From: Hondaea fermentalgiana
Taxonomy: Eukaryota; Sar; Bigyra; Thraustochytrida; Thraustochytriidae
NCBI GenBank assembly: GCA_014084085.1
Contig: NPFB01000032.1
Span: 275,713 to 339,712 of the forward strand
DNA: 64,000 nt
Direction: 5' to 3'
The notes beneath the pieces are model-generated. The model was not told where the DNA came from, made no database searches, and saw only the letters and a list, made by a program, of their open reading frames with translations. This document shows, piece after piece, positions 1 to 10,400 of this stretch (position 1 is its first letter; the number at the start of each line of letters is the position of its first letter). Made by a program: the position numbers and the translations under genes.

Positions 1-1061
1 TGGACAAACACGACCCTCAATTCGTATCTCTCGTCTTGGGTCGCGGATTAAAAGATCCCGATGCAAAACCTATTCTAATAAACGCCATTCGCTATGCACC
101 CAATGACGAGTCTCAAGAAGAACATCTCGCAACGCAAGATGCCGTTGAGGATACAAAGTCTGACTCGCCTAAAGTAAGCACGTCTGCAAAAGCAAATGAT
201 ACTGGCAAGGCTAGCGAGGCTGACGAGGTGATAAGCGCTCAAGCCGCTGACAACGCTGGCAAGGCAAACGATATCGCAGAGGCTGACGAGATGAAAAATA
301 ACGTAGAGAACGACAAGATAAATGACGCCAACAAGGCTGGCAATGGCACAGTAAAAGCTCACGAGACCAGCGAGGCTACCGCCGCTAATGAAGAGTCAGC
401 ATCAAAGGTTCTTCTCAAAGAGACGGAAATGAAAATTCCCAAAGAAGAAGAAAAAGAAGAGAACGAAGAAAAAGAAGAAAAAGAAGAAGAAGAAGCACCG
501 TTGTTTTTCGCTGGCGAGGGCGCGTTCCAGGAAATGCTCGACGAGGTAACATCAAAAGAGGGAACCATGAAAAGCAAAGGTTTCTACGAAAGGATGGCCA
601 GCGGTACTCGTGGAGAAGCCTCCTCAATGAAAGGACGCGGCGCGTATGCTGAATCAATAAATAAGCAGAGGACAAGAAGACGAAAGAATGCTGGCGGCAG
701 CGGCACCAGCAGCCCTAATACGAGCACGAGCACTGGTCAGAATGCCAAAGATGAAACAGTCGGCTCCGCAGCCAATCAAAACTTTAAGACTCGAAACTAC
801 AAGTCAGCCTCTGTCGGAAACCAAAACGGACCCAGCTGGAAAGTGGTCTCTAATGCGCTTCGGAAAGCAGGGCTCACGTTTAGAGAGACTCCTGGCAAAG
901 AATTTTGCCAAGTTCGCGAGTGCCCGTTCTGCCACGACATTAAAGGCGACGAATCCAACATGTACAAGCTCAACGTCCATCGCGAGCATGGCCACTTCAA
1001 TTGCTTTCGCTGTGGAACCAAGGGCCCCTATACGAAATTACAGCGCTTGCTCCAGTTGTAG
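1..1061 (+). CDS. Protein with C-terminal Twinkle/primase-type zinc ribbon (5' partial)
   Basis: The reading frame is already open at base 3 and no ATG begins it, so the 5' end lies outside the window. The first ~30 residues look folded. Next comes a long low-complexity stretch (about bases 150-700) rich in Lys, Glu, Ala, Asn and Asp, with loose repeats of a KANDxGKA-type unit. The last ~70 residues are compact and carry CPFC followed about 30 residues later by CFRCG. This spacing, with the MYKLNVHRE segment between the pairs, resembles the N-terminal zinc ribbon of mitochondrial Twinkle and T7-type primase-helicases. In those proteins the ribbon precedes Toprim and helicase domains, but here the frame stops 20 residues after the last cysteine and neither domain follows. 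It may be a truncated copy, a fusion remnant or a stand-alone DNA-binding protein. The domain call is by eye. Confidence 0.6.
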   Translation, partial: DKHDPQFVSLVLGRGLKDPDAKPILINAIRYAPNDESQEEHLATQDAVEDTKSDSPKVSTSAKANDTGKASEADEVISAQAADNAGKANDIAEADEMKNNVENDKINDANKAGNGTVKAHETSEATAANEESASKVLLKETEMKIPKEEEKEENEEKEEKEEEEAPLFFAGEGAFQEMLDEVTSKEGTMKSKGFYERMASGTRGEASSMKGRGAYAESINKQRTRRRKNAGGSGTSSPNTSTSTGQNAKDETVGSAANQNFKTRNYKSASVGNQNGPSWKVVSNALRKAGLTFRETPGKEFCQVRECPFCHDIKGDESNMYKLNVHREHGHFNCFRCGTKGPYTKLQRLLQL

Positions 1062-1102
1062 CGGGACCAAAGGCTCCTATGAGAGATCGTAGCTCTTGCT
1101 CC
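1014..1102 (+). repeat. Degenerate 49-bp tandem duplication across a stop codon
   Basis: Bases 1014-1053 and 1063-1102 align without gaps at 30 of 40 positions, with period 49. The first copy encodes the GTKGPY turn after the last zinc-ribbon cysteines. The second copy lies just after the stop codon, in another frame, and would read GTKGSYERS and then stop. It looks like an old duplication at the 3' end of the gene. Confidence 0.6.
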
Positions 1103-1421
1103 TTTCGTTGATCGCGAAAAGCAAAGCCCTCTAGTATTCGTGAATACGACCTGTTAGTAGACCTAGACCTAGCTAGCCCTAGCCTAGTCCCAAAAAAGAA
1201 GAAAAAAAGTGGACCACTGCGAAACGGTGAAAATGGACTCGCGGGACGGGGTTCTCGCCCACGGGTCGAGCAACAAAGTCGAACATCGCGCGGTGCGCAG
1301 TCGCGCGCAGCGCAGCGCGTGGCACGTTGCGGCGTTGCCAAGGGGCCGCACCTGCCGCGGCGCGTAGACCGACTCTTGTCCTTTTCCTGTGCAACGGGGG
1401 ACGGCGCGACGAGTCCAAGTC
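1062..1421. other. Intergenic region upstream of the Sfi1-repeat gene
   Basis: This spacer of 360 bases holds the 3' region of the zinc-ribbon gene and the promoter/leader of the next gene. It contains a CTAG-rich cluster at about 1150-1190 (repeated CCTAG and CTAGC words). It also holds a 17-mer at 1280-1296 that recurs upstream of the VPS13B-like gene at 31695-31711. No TATA-like heptamer and no RNA gene were seen. Confidence 0.6.
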
Positions 1422-4400
1422 ATGAGCGGCGCAGACGACTTCTTCAACGGTGAGGACGCGGGGGCGTCCTCGCTGGCGTCGAGGGCTGCTGCCGCTGGGT
1501 CTCCACGATCTCTCGTCTCTGCAGCAGCAAGTCTCGGCACGCGCGGCGCATCGCCGCGCGCGCATGTTTCGCACGAGCGCCCGTCGCGTCTCGGGTGCGA
1601 AAAAATGGGTGAGCGCAGTTGGGAAGAGCTCCGCGAGCTCTCCTCGTCCTTGCTTCTGGACGAGAGCGGCGTTTATGACGGCGAGATTGCCAATAGTTGC
1701 CTTGGAAAGAGCTCCTTCACGGGCAAAAGCGATCTCAGCCACGATGATGACGCAATTGACACGTGGCCTTTAGACTCGAATCAGTCCCAGGGATCCGCAG
1801 TTGTTCGCTTACACCGATCGGGCAGCTTTACCATATCAAGCCCTCGAACTGGAAAGCAAACGAGCTTTGTCGCCAGCGTAGAAACTGAAGAGACAAAGCA
1901 CCGAGACGGAATGGCAAGTTTGGAAGGCATCGGGTCCAATTGGCAATCGGCGCGCACGGTGACGAGCTTGCACCGAGCCTACATGCGCGTCGTCTCTGAG
2001 CAACACTCCCTCAAGGCCGCCCTGCATGCATCTGAGCGCCGCTGCGCCGACTTGTTGCGCGTCTCGCAAGATGCCGATGCCCAAAATGCCGAAAACGAAC
2101 GTATGCAGGCCCTTGCAAAGGAAGACCAGAGTCGCGCTCTCGATGCCGCGCAGAAGCGAATCGCGGAGCTCGAAGACGAGCTCAGGGCCGCAAGGTCTTC
2201 CAAGGCTGACCTTGTGCGCTGGAAGCAGGAGCATCTTGCTGTGGAGCAAGAGTCCCTTGACGCGCTTCGCGGCGCGCTCGATGAGACGTCTGCCGAAAAG
2301 GCCGACATGGCGGTCTCTCTCGAAAAGGCAGCTGCACACCGATCTGAAATGGAGCAATCTCTCACAGAGCTCCGCGCGCTTACGCAATCGCACCTGGAAC
2401 GCATCGACCGCATCCGCGGCAGCGCGCCTACATTATTACAAGGAAGCTTGCGTCGCTGGTGCCGCACGCGAATGCGCGCTGCTTGGAATAGCTGGAGCGA
2501 GCATGTGGCGCAAGCGCAGCGTCGAGACCAGGTCGAGCGGCTCGCCGAACTTGCATTGCGCCGCCTGCGCCGTCGCTCGCTTGCAAAGTCCGTTCTGACA
2601 TGGCGCGCGGCCGCGCAGGAAGCGCGGCGTTGTAATAATGTCAGAGAGAGCATTCTGTTCCGCATGCACCACCGCGCGCTCGCAACGTCGGTGTCAGCAT
2701 GGAAAGACCATGTTGGGCGACAACGCATCGTCCGAAGAGTGCTGAGACGAGTCGCCGCCCTTGTGCTAAATCGCGCATTGGCCAGAGCATTTTGGACGTG
2801 GCAACGAGAGGCGGCACAGCGATCCACTCTCGAACGAATCTCGACATTGAGGGTCACGCACGGTGCCGAGATGTCGCGCAAGCACGAAAGTATGCTCGCT
2901 CTCGCGGACAAGTGTGTGGCGCAGTGGCAGGGCGATTTTCTCCGCCTTGTGCTCGTACAGTGGCGAGAGAACGCTGCCGCGGCGCGCTCCTTTCGCCGCC
3001 GGCACTTCTTTACGCTGTGGCGCGAGAAAGCGGTGACACAGACGCGGGAACGGCGCGTCATGGAGCGCGCCGTCTCCCGTATTTTGAACCGTCGCATGGC
3101 CAGCGCTTTCACCTCATGGAACAACAACGTGCAGAGCCGCCTCGCGTACAAGGCTAAAGTAGGTCGTTTCTTAGGTCGCATGCGAAATGCCCAGCTCTCA
3201 CGTCTCTTTGTGCACTGGGCCTCCTTCACACAATCAAGTATTGAGAAGAAGAAGCGTGCGCGGGCCATCATGAACCTTCTCCGACACGACGAGCTGGCAG
3301 CGCGCTTCCATGCTTGGGCATCCGAGGTTGCCTCTCGTCGCGAAGCACGTATCAATGACACAAACACTCAGCGGAGAGAGGCCAATCTTTTGGCAAAATA
3401 TAGCGCACGCTGGCGCAACCGCGCTGTCGCCCGCGTCTTCTCCACGTGGGCAGAGATTGCGTCCAATCGGAAGTTCCTCCGTCGATTCATGCAACGCATG
3501 CTGCGCGCAGTTCTGCAAAAAGAGCTCTTTTCGGCGTTTTCCAGATGGCGATCCATTTTACACGAAGACATCACCATGAGGTTATCGCGTCTTGAAAGCG
3601 CGCTTGCGGCTTCGCAGAGGGAACTCGCCGTCTTTCGCGAACAAGCTGGGGCAGAGCTCGTTAACCTCGCTGCGCGGACGTCACGCGAGCGCGAAATGCA
3701 CATTGCTCACGTCATTGGTCTTATGCGGAATCGTCAGCTTGCGCGTGTCTTCTCGCGCTTCAAGACGAATGTGCAAGTTCTCGTGCACCAGCGCAAGGTG
3801 CTTGGTGGTTTTGTCGAAAAGTGGAGGAACCGGCGCGCCTTCCAGGCACTCTTGGCCTGGCGATCCTTGGTCTCCAGGCGCAGATTTCTTCGCAAGATTC
3901 TGGAGTCCGCTTTGAAGAGCAAAGCGCAGGTGCTCATGTCGTCAGGGTTTCGCGTGTGGCACAGGTATGCGTCAGCCGGTCACTTGATCCACGAGTTACA
4001 GGAACAAGTCAGCGAACTCACTGCAGAACGCGATGCCCTGTCTACCCGCTACGAGGCCGATGTTCACCGCTTTCAAGCGCAGCGCAACGACGTATGCCGG
4101 CGACTCGCCGAAAAGCTTTCGACTGCGTCAGATGCGAAGATTCTGCAAAAGTCCTTTGCCGCGATTCGTGCAAATGCTGAGCGCGCCCGTCACGACCGCA
4201 TCATTTTGCAGCGCTTCTCGCAGCGCTGGCGCAACCAGACTGCTTCGCGAGCATTTACTGCCTGGGCTGCCCGCGCACAAGAAAACAAGCGAAATCGCAA
4301 CATCGTGCAGCGCTTTGTGGCGCAAATGCAACGGGGTAATCTCGCCGCAGCCTTTCGTGCCTGGCGGGCCGCGGCGCAAGAACGCAGGGCCAACCGCGCC

Positions 4401-7325
4401 AAGGTGCTCATGTTCTTCCGTCGCCAGGAACAGCAAACCTTCTGGCGGTGCTTTGAAATGTGGAAAAGGCATGCTCGCGAGAGCGCTCTCGTGAAAGAGC
4501 GCGCACAACGCGTCTTGCTCGCTCTCACTCGCGACAACCTCCAAAACCGCTTCGATCAGTGGGCGCTCTATGTTCAAGACGTCAAGGAGGCAAAGGAAGA
4601 GCTTTACAAGTCAGAACAAGTTGTTGAGCGTGTTGTGGGTCGCATGCGCAAAAATGCAGCAAGCAGGGCTTTTCGCACGTGGTACGAATACACTTCTGAA
4701 CGTCGCCTTCGACGCGAGCGAGTTGTGCACTTTGTGCAACGGTGGCGAATGCAGAGCGTCGCCCGAGCTTTTGACGCTTGGCTCGAAAACGCGCGCGACC
4801 GCCAGCGCCTTCGCGCGCTCACGCGGAAGTGCCTTGTCCGTCTTGATTCGAAAATGCTGTTCGCAGCCTTTCGCAAGTGGGCCTCCTTCGCACAGCGCGC
4901 TCTCGCTGAGACAATGCAGGCCTATGCGGACGAAGTCACGTCGCTGCGTGCTCAGCTAGGTCAAGCCGAATGGGATCGAGAAGCAATTGAGGCATCTCTC
5001 GGGGACCAAGTTCGTGTGCTTGTCGCGCATCGGGATCGCATTCGCGAGAAACATGCAGATTCCGTCGTATGGTCCTGGCGAAACCAGCTTCTACTCAAGG
5101 TCGTGCAACAATGGCGAACCGTGGCCGCAGAGACCCGCCGAAAGAGACGCCTGCTCGCTCAGTTTGTGACGCGAAGTGTCAATGCTTTGAAGTCGCGTGC
5201 GTTCAGCGGTTGGGCCTTCCGTGCCCAAGAGCGAAAACGAAGGCGTCAGCTCGTTTTCCGCAGCGTGCAAAAGGCCCGCGAGCGGACTTTGGCGCGGTCC
5301 TTTGCCTCTCTTTCCGCGGCTGTAAGTGCACGCAAAATGCGCGAGCAAGCCGTGGAGCGCATGGTTCGCACTGCGCGTAGGCTCTTGCAACATCGTGTGG
5401 CAAGAGCATGGCGAAAGTGGCTCTTGCTTTGCGGAAATGTTGCAGCGGACGCTCTCGAGACTTACAGCGCTTCGATGTCATCCATGCGCGACCGCTGCGT
5501 GCATGCATCTATAATCACCTGGCAAAAAATGGCAATGGCCAAGGCCTTTACCGCGTGGCGAACGAATGCGGACGGTCGCAAGGCGCAACGTCGACGAGTC
5601 GCGTCTTTCCTGTATCGATGGCGAAACATGCGTGCTGCTGCGGCCTGGAGAGGGTGGGTCTCGTTCTGTCGCGAGCAACGAGAAAAGAGAGACCGTATCC
5701 GGGCCTTGGTGCTGCGCTGGCGCAAGCAGTCCCTGGCACTCGGTTTGCGAACCTGGATTCATGCCACAGACATGCTCCTGGTCATTCGCCTTCGAGAAAG
5801 CGCGGAAGAGAGCCTCGTTCTCGCTTGCTGGCAAAAGGGTCGAATTTCCACGCTGTCGCGCGCTTTTCGCGCGTGGCTTCGCCTTGCCGAGGCCCGGTTG
5901 GCCAAAATCCGAGCAACAAAGACTTTGCTCGGCTCTGCAAAGCGCATGCACGAGAGAGCACTCCTGGCTGCAATGAACAAATGGAAACAAGTCACGCTCA
6001 CTCGATACGCCGAGGCTTATCATTTGCAAGAGCGCCATGGTGTCATGGCCGCCATGCAATCAGGACTTGTGCAAATCGTTTGCAACGCAGTCATCTTTCC
6101 CTCCTTGCAAGCTATCGGCACAGACTCGCTTGGAGAAGAGAGTCAAGCGCATACGACTGCGATTCTTCGCAATGAGCCCTCACTCGTTGATCCATCGCAA
6201 CGATTGGTTGACGGTTCATTTAGCGCGTGCGGCGTGGTTTGGGGTGCTGTCATGCAAGCCATGGGAAGCGCATCGCATCATCTTTTTACCTCAGACTCTC
6301 TTCAAGTCTTTGAGGTCGCAAATGATGTTCTTATTCAGCACGACCCTCAGGGCACTCCAGCCAGGTCGTTCCCGGCCGGTTCGAGTCTTTCTGCATACAC
6401 GATTCGTCTTGGCCAAACCGTTGCTGTTGCTGACGCCTCGCTCGACGCTCGATTCAATCCTGAGATCGATGCGCCATACCTTCGTATGCGTGCTGGATTG
6501 TTCTCCGTGAGTCCAGGTCAAGCGGGGGTGCCTGGAGCGATTGGCATGAACGTGGATTATGTCAATGAAAGAGGATCTATTGCATCGAGGGGTGCCCCAC
6601 GATCAAGTCCCTTTCGGCCGATGTCCTCACCTGGCAGTCATAGTTTCGCCGCTGGAAAGGGTCATGACCTCCCTTCAGCAGCATTCGTTTGCGTACCAAT
6701 TTTCAACCAAGAAGAGCAAGTCATTGGCATCATCCAAGCGAGTCGCACGTCACGTAGCTGTCTTGGCGCCGAGGGATGCATTCCAGATGAGCATTATCTT
6801 GATGCCTGCATCGGTGTTCTCAGCGTGGCAGCCGATTCAATATCGGTGCTTTTGCAGTGGGCGCGCGCATTCGCGCATCGGCAAGACCAGATCGAGTGTT
6901 TGCGCGATGAAGCAGACGGCCTCAAGCATGATCTCTTGGCGGCCCGACGTGCCAAGTCGGACCTGAAAAATCATCTCGATCAAATGGCGAACGAGTCTAC
7001 CTTTTCTACGTCGCACCTTGCCAAACGCCTTCGTGCGGCGCAGCGCAAGATTGACCAGCTGCAAACACGATCTGCTTCCGTAGCACGCATTGAGTCCGAC
7101 GTCAAGCGTCTCCTCAACGAGTACGATTCTGTTGTGGAGCGATCCGCGACGGCGCCTGCGGATCCGCGCGATTTCACAACAAGTCTTCCTGCTGCATCTC
7201 GTGAAACGAGCAGCAGTAGAGGTCATAGAACTGCGACTGCCACTGGCAGAACGGACATTGAGCTTGAACAGCTCGAGGCGGACCAGCGAGCCCTTCTGGA
7301 AAGCTTTCCTTCGCTCATGCATTAG
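1422..7325 (+). CDS. Sfi1-repeat (centrin-binding) protein with GAF-like domain
   Basis: The product is about 1967 residues in a single exon. I start it at the first ATG (1422); the frame is open for a few codons upstream but only from GTG. Residues ~1-180 are Ser-rich and unstructured. Residues ~185-345 form a coiled coil. From ~350 to ~1530 there are about 30 copies of a ~33-residue helical unit built around patterns such as RAFxxW, AAFRxW and RAFTAW. This is the Sfi1 consensus, which binds centrin/calmodulin along one long alpha helix. Residues ~1600-1815 resemble a GAF domain, ending in AAFVCVPIF and IGIIQAS motifs. A coiled coil and Ser/Thr-rich tail close the protein. Sfi1 proteins build centrosome or basal-body fibres, so a contractile or linker fibre role is likely. 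A GAF-like sensor attached to such an array is unusual. The gene converges on the next one with 137 bases between stops. Confidence 0.85.
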   Translation: MSGADDFFNGEDAGASSLASRAAAAGSPRSLVSAAASLGTRGASPRAHVSHERPSRLGCEKMGERSWEELRELSSSLLLDESGVYDGEIANSCLGKSSFTGKSDLSHDDDAIDTWPLDSNQSQGSAVVRLHRSGSFTISSPRTGKQTSFVASVETEETKHRDGMASLEGIGSNWQSARTVTSLHRAYMRVVSEQHSLKAALHASERRCADLLRVSQDADAQNAENERMQALAKEDQSRALDAAQKRIAELEDELRAARSSKADLVRWKQEHLAVEQESLDALRGALDETSAEKADMAVSLEKAAAHRSEMEQSLTELRALTQSHLERIDRIRGSAPTLLQGSLRRWCRTRMRAAWNSWSEHVAQAQRRDQVERLAELALRRLRRRSLAKSVLTWRAAAQEARRCNNVRESILFRMHHRALATSVSAWKDHVGRQRIVRRVLRRVAALVLNRALARAFWTWQREAAQRSTLERISTLRVTHGAEMSRKHESMLALADKCVAQWQGDFLRLVLVQWRENAAAARSFRRRHFFTLWREKAVTQTRERRVMERAVSRILNRRMASAFTSWNNNVQSRLAYKAKVGRFLGRMRNAQLSRLFVHWASFTQSSIEKKKRARAIMNLLRHDELAARFHAWASEVASRREARINDTNTQRREANLLAKYSARWRNRAVARVFSTWAEIASNRKFLRRFMQRMLRAVLQKELFSAFSRWRSILHEDITMRLSRLESALAASQRELAVFREQAGAELVNLAARTSREREMHIAHVIGLMRNRQLARVFSRFKTNVQVLVHQRKVLGGFVEKWRNRRAFQALLAWRSLVSRRRFLRKILESALKSKAQVLMSSGFRVWHRYASAGHLIHELQEQVSELTAERDALSTRYEADVHRFQAQRNDVCRRLAEKLSTASDAKILQKSFAAIRANAERARHDRIILQRFSQRWRNQTASRAFTAWAARAQENKRNRNIVQRFVAQMQRGNLAAAFRAWRAAAQERRANRAKVLMFFRRQEQQTFWRCFEMWKRHARESALVKERAQRVLLALTRDNLQNRFDQWALYVQDVKEAKEELYKSEQVVERVVGRMRKNAASRAFRTWYEYTSERRLRRERVVHFVQRWRMQSVARAFDAWLENARDRQRLRALTRKCLVRLDSKMLFAAFRKWASFAQRALAETMQAYADEVTSLRAQLGQAEWDREAIEASLGDQVRVLVAHRDRIREKHADSVVWSWRNQLLLKVVQQWRTVAAETRRKRRLLAQFVTRSVNALKSRAFSGWAFRAQERKRRRQLVFRSVQKARERTLARSFASLSAAVSARKMREQAVERMVRTARRLLQHRVARAWRKWLLLCGNVAADALETYSASMSSMRDRCVHASIITWQKMAMAKAFTAWRTNADGRKAQRRRVASFLYRWRNMRAAAAWRGWVSFCREQREKRDRIRALVLRWRKQSLALGLRTWIHATDMLLVIRLRESAEESLVLACWQKGRISTLSRAFRAWLRLAEARLAKIRATKTLLGSAKRMHERALLAAMNKWKQVTLTRYAEAYHLQERHGVMAAMQSGLVQIVCNAVIFPSLQAIGTDSLGEESQAHTTAILRNEPSLVDPSQRLVDGSFSACGVVWGAVMQAMGSASHHLFTSDSLQVFEVANDVLIQHDPQGTPARSFPAGSSLSAYTIRLGQTVAVADASLDARFNPEIDAPYLRMRAGLFSVSPGQAGVPGAIGMNVDYVNERGSIASRGAPRSSPFRPMSSPGSHSFAAGKGHDLPSAAFVCVPIFNQEEQVIGIIQASRTSRSCLGAEGCIPDEHYLDACIGVLSVAADSISVLLQWARAFAHRQDQIECLRDEADGLKHDLLAARRAKSDLKNHLDQMANESTFSTSHLAKRLRAAQRKIDQLQTRSASVARIESDVKRLLNEYDSVVERSATAPADPRDFTTSLPAASRETSSSRGHRTATATGRTDIELEQLEADQRALLESFPSLMH

Positions 7326-7430
7326 GCTCGGCTTGGGGTCTTCTTTCCTTCGTTTATCTGCCTTTTCCCCGTAAAAGTTGACTCTTTTTTGCTACATTTG
7401 CTTCGCTTCAATTGAAATTACTACGTTATT

Positions 7431-7472
7431 GGTATTGGCCTCTAGGTTTGAGGTATTGGCCTCTAGGTTTGA
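7431..7472. repeat. Perfect 21-bp direct tandem duplication
   Basis: Bases 7431-7451 are repeated exactly at 7452-7472. The second copy contains the TAG stop (7463-7465) and the last codons of the reverse-strand gene; the first copy lies in its 3' UTR. Being identical, the duplication is probably recent. Confidence 0.9.
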
Positions 7473-10400
7473 TTGTCGATAGATTCCACCCACATCTGTT
7501 GCGCTTCGTCCCAAATCCAGCCCTGCGCCGTCACCTCGCCTGCATCAAAATTTTCGTTCTCCCACTGACCCTGATCAATCGTATCGTTCGCAGCGTAAGT
7601 TTCTTCCTGTTCCATTTGCGTCGTCGTGCCATGTTCATGACCGTTGTCAAATGCGGTATGCTGAACGTATTCACCCGTGTACTCATCGTAGTAACCTGTT
7701 TGTTCGTCCGGATATTCTACCCCTGTCGTATTCGCGGTGTACCCGACATTAGCAGCGGCGCTCTCGTAATAATTGTCCTGCATTTCTTGGTGTGCAACAA
7801 CCGACGCGTCTTCATTGTAGTATGCAGAATAGTCCTGCGCGGGCTCAGTTTGCTGCACTTCATAATATTGACCCTCTGCTTGGTATTGATCGTATGCATT
7901 GTAGTCATACTCGACAGCGTGTGCGTTCTCTGCGTAGTAGTTGTCATAATGTGCAAAGTCTTGATGCTGGTGCTGCTGGTGGTCATACTGTTCGCCGGCA
8001 TACGCGTTGTCATATTCTGCTTGCTCTTGCTGCACTGCATAGTTCTGGCACTGTGCTAAATCCCCCTCCTGGTATTGATCGTACGCATTGTAATCATACT
8101 CAGCTGTATCTGCGTGCTCTGCATGCTCTGCGTAGTAGTTGTCATAAGGTGTAATTTCTTGGTGCTGGTGTTCGCCATAGTGTTCGTCCGTGTACGCATT
8201 GTCATAAGCTGCTTGCCCTTCAGAATAAGATGTTTCGTGACCAGCGTAGTACTTGGTGTGATCCTCGTCATATCCGTCAGCATCCCCGCCTTGGTGCGCT
8301 GCAGACTGATCCTGTGCCACCTCATAATTAGCATATGCACCTGATTCGTTCGCATCATACTCGAATGGAGCATATTTCTCTCCTTCTTGTTGTTGCCCCC
8401 CTTGTCCATATGCCCCGCCAAAGTACTCATTGTACAAATCGCCGCTCGTGTTATTCCTCATTGTCGAGTCATCGTGCTGAGCATATTCGTCATGGACGAT
8501 TTCGCTCGCTGCTGCATGTCCATGTTCATAGTACTCGTAAGAGTCTTCCCCTGATCTTAGATCAAGCGCGAAATCTCCAGACGCCGAAATGGAAAGGTCC
8601 TGCGCTTGCGGTTGGAGTTCGCGGGCAATTTTGTGCTGCTCGAACTTGATGGCGTACATTTCTCTTGTGCGCAATTGCAATGCCGTCGCATCCTCTTCTC
8701 CCATGAGAAGCAATTCGGCTTGAATTTTCTTTTGTTCGCGAAGGACGTCCCTGTTCTCACAGCGACGAAGGTACTCCTCTTCTTGAAGAAGGAATTGACG
8801 ACGCAAATCCTTTGGCATCCTCTTGATTGCCTTTCGCACACCTTCCTTGTCTTCAGCCGTCATACAGTCACGCTCCTCGCGGAGCTTGCGGTGTTCATCA
8901 TCTCGAACCAGAGAAGCAAGAGCATCTTCCACCTCCATGGTCTTGCAGTCCTTGACTCGCTGGGCCTCTTGTGCACGGTCGGCCTCGAGTCTGTCGATGG
9001 TGACAAGCACACCATTTTGCAAGACATCTTCGAGGAAGATTTGGCGGGAATATTCACGAGCTTCGACAACAAAGATGACAGCGTCGAGCGAAGAAGTCAC
9101 CTCATGCCAAATACGGCGTTCTTCTCGCTCGCGTGCTGCGCGCTCGCGGTCAAGTTTCTCCTGCAAAGCCTTGGCTTTCTCAGCGTCCACGGCAGCGAGT
9201 TTGGCGACTGCCAGTGCCTCCTCCTCAAGGTCAGGAGGCTGCTCCTCGGCGAGGTCGACAGCGAGTTGAGACAATACAACCTGACCACTTTTGCTGAGCA
9301 AACGCTCGAGATTTCGTTGACACCGAGTGCGTTCAGCCTTTGCAGTAGCTTCGAGCCTGAGTGCGAGAAGCTTTTCCTCAACGCTTCGGTCTTTGTCAAG
9401 CCGGATTTGAGCGCAGTAGAGCTCTGCGTCACGATGCCGGACTTTTATGTTCTCATTTGAAGTCCTTCTATTCAGCTCGGACCGCAAGAGTTCTTGCGCT
9501 GCTTGGGACGCTCTTTTGATTGAGATGGGAAGGGAGCGTACGAGACCCTCGTGGTCCACACGCTTCAGCACCGCGTTTACGATGGCCTTGTTTTCGGAAT
9601 CAATTCGTTCGTACCGCGTCTCTAGAATCAGCGGCGCAGGAGTGGCCTCCGTCGCGGCGCGGCAAAGCGCCACGAGAGCACCTCGACGAATAGCCTCGCG
9701 CTTGACAAATTGACTCGTGGACTCGAGTGAGAGCGATTCTAATGCTCGGACGGCAAGCTGCCTGCATTTTGCACGCGGCCAGCGGAAGAGTGCATCTCTT
9801 TTTTCGCAGACTTGGCCGTGATTGGCAAGCTCAATCAGGACCTCAAAGACGCCAGGAACGTGCACAAAGATCTCTTGCTGGTTCGAGCGAAGTGCAAGTT
9901 CAAACATTTGCTCACAAGCCTTCAGTCTTTTTTGCGGCGTCGCCCCTCGTCGTGCCTCAATCTCACAATTGACAAGCATCTCGTGCTCAAAGGTAGGCGG
10001 AAGCGTCGCCGTGGATAAGGGCTTTGTTGGCATTAGCGAGGGTTTGGCAGACAGAATTGAAGTCGTGCGTGAGCGTGGCGGCGGCGACTCTGGCGTTTTA
10101 TTTACTGGAAGGGCGGGATTCTTCTTCATTTGACGGGCTGCCTTGTGGCACGCGGTGATGAAGTTATTCATTGCAGCTTCTTGCTGTCTCGTCTCCAGTG
10201 TACGAATCGCTTCGGTGGACAGTTCAGAAACCAGAACTTGAGGAAGACGCAAAAGCTTCTCTGGTTTTGGAGAGGTATTTGACTGCACATTTTGCCCGGG
10301 AATGGTTAACATTGCGCGCTGCAAAGTATGCGCGAACGTTTTTGAAGAGCTTACTACCCGCGTAGGTTTGGCACGTTTCTTCGAAACCTCGGAGCGGCGC

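Noticed and set aside
1979..3367. 462-codon open frame antisense to the Sfi1-repeat gene
   Set aside because: Its Arg/Cys/Ser-rich translation mirrors the repeated Sfi1 units on the other strand; the forward frame has clear domain structure.
8606..9460. 284-codon forward open frame inside the ARM-like gene
   Set aside because: Antisense shadow of a Glu/Arg-rich coiled coil; no independent support.
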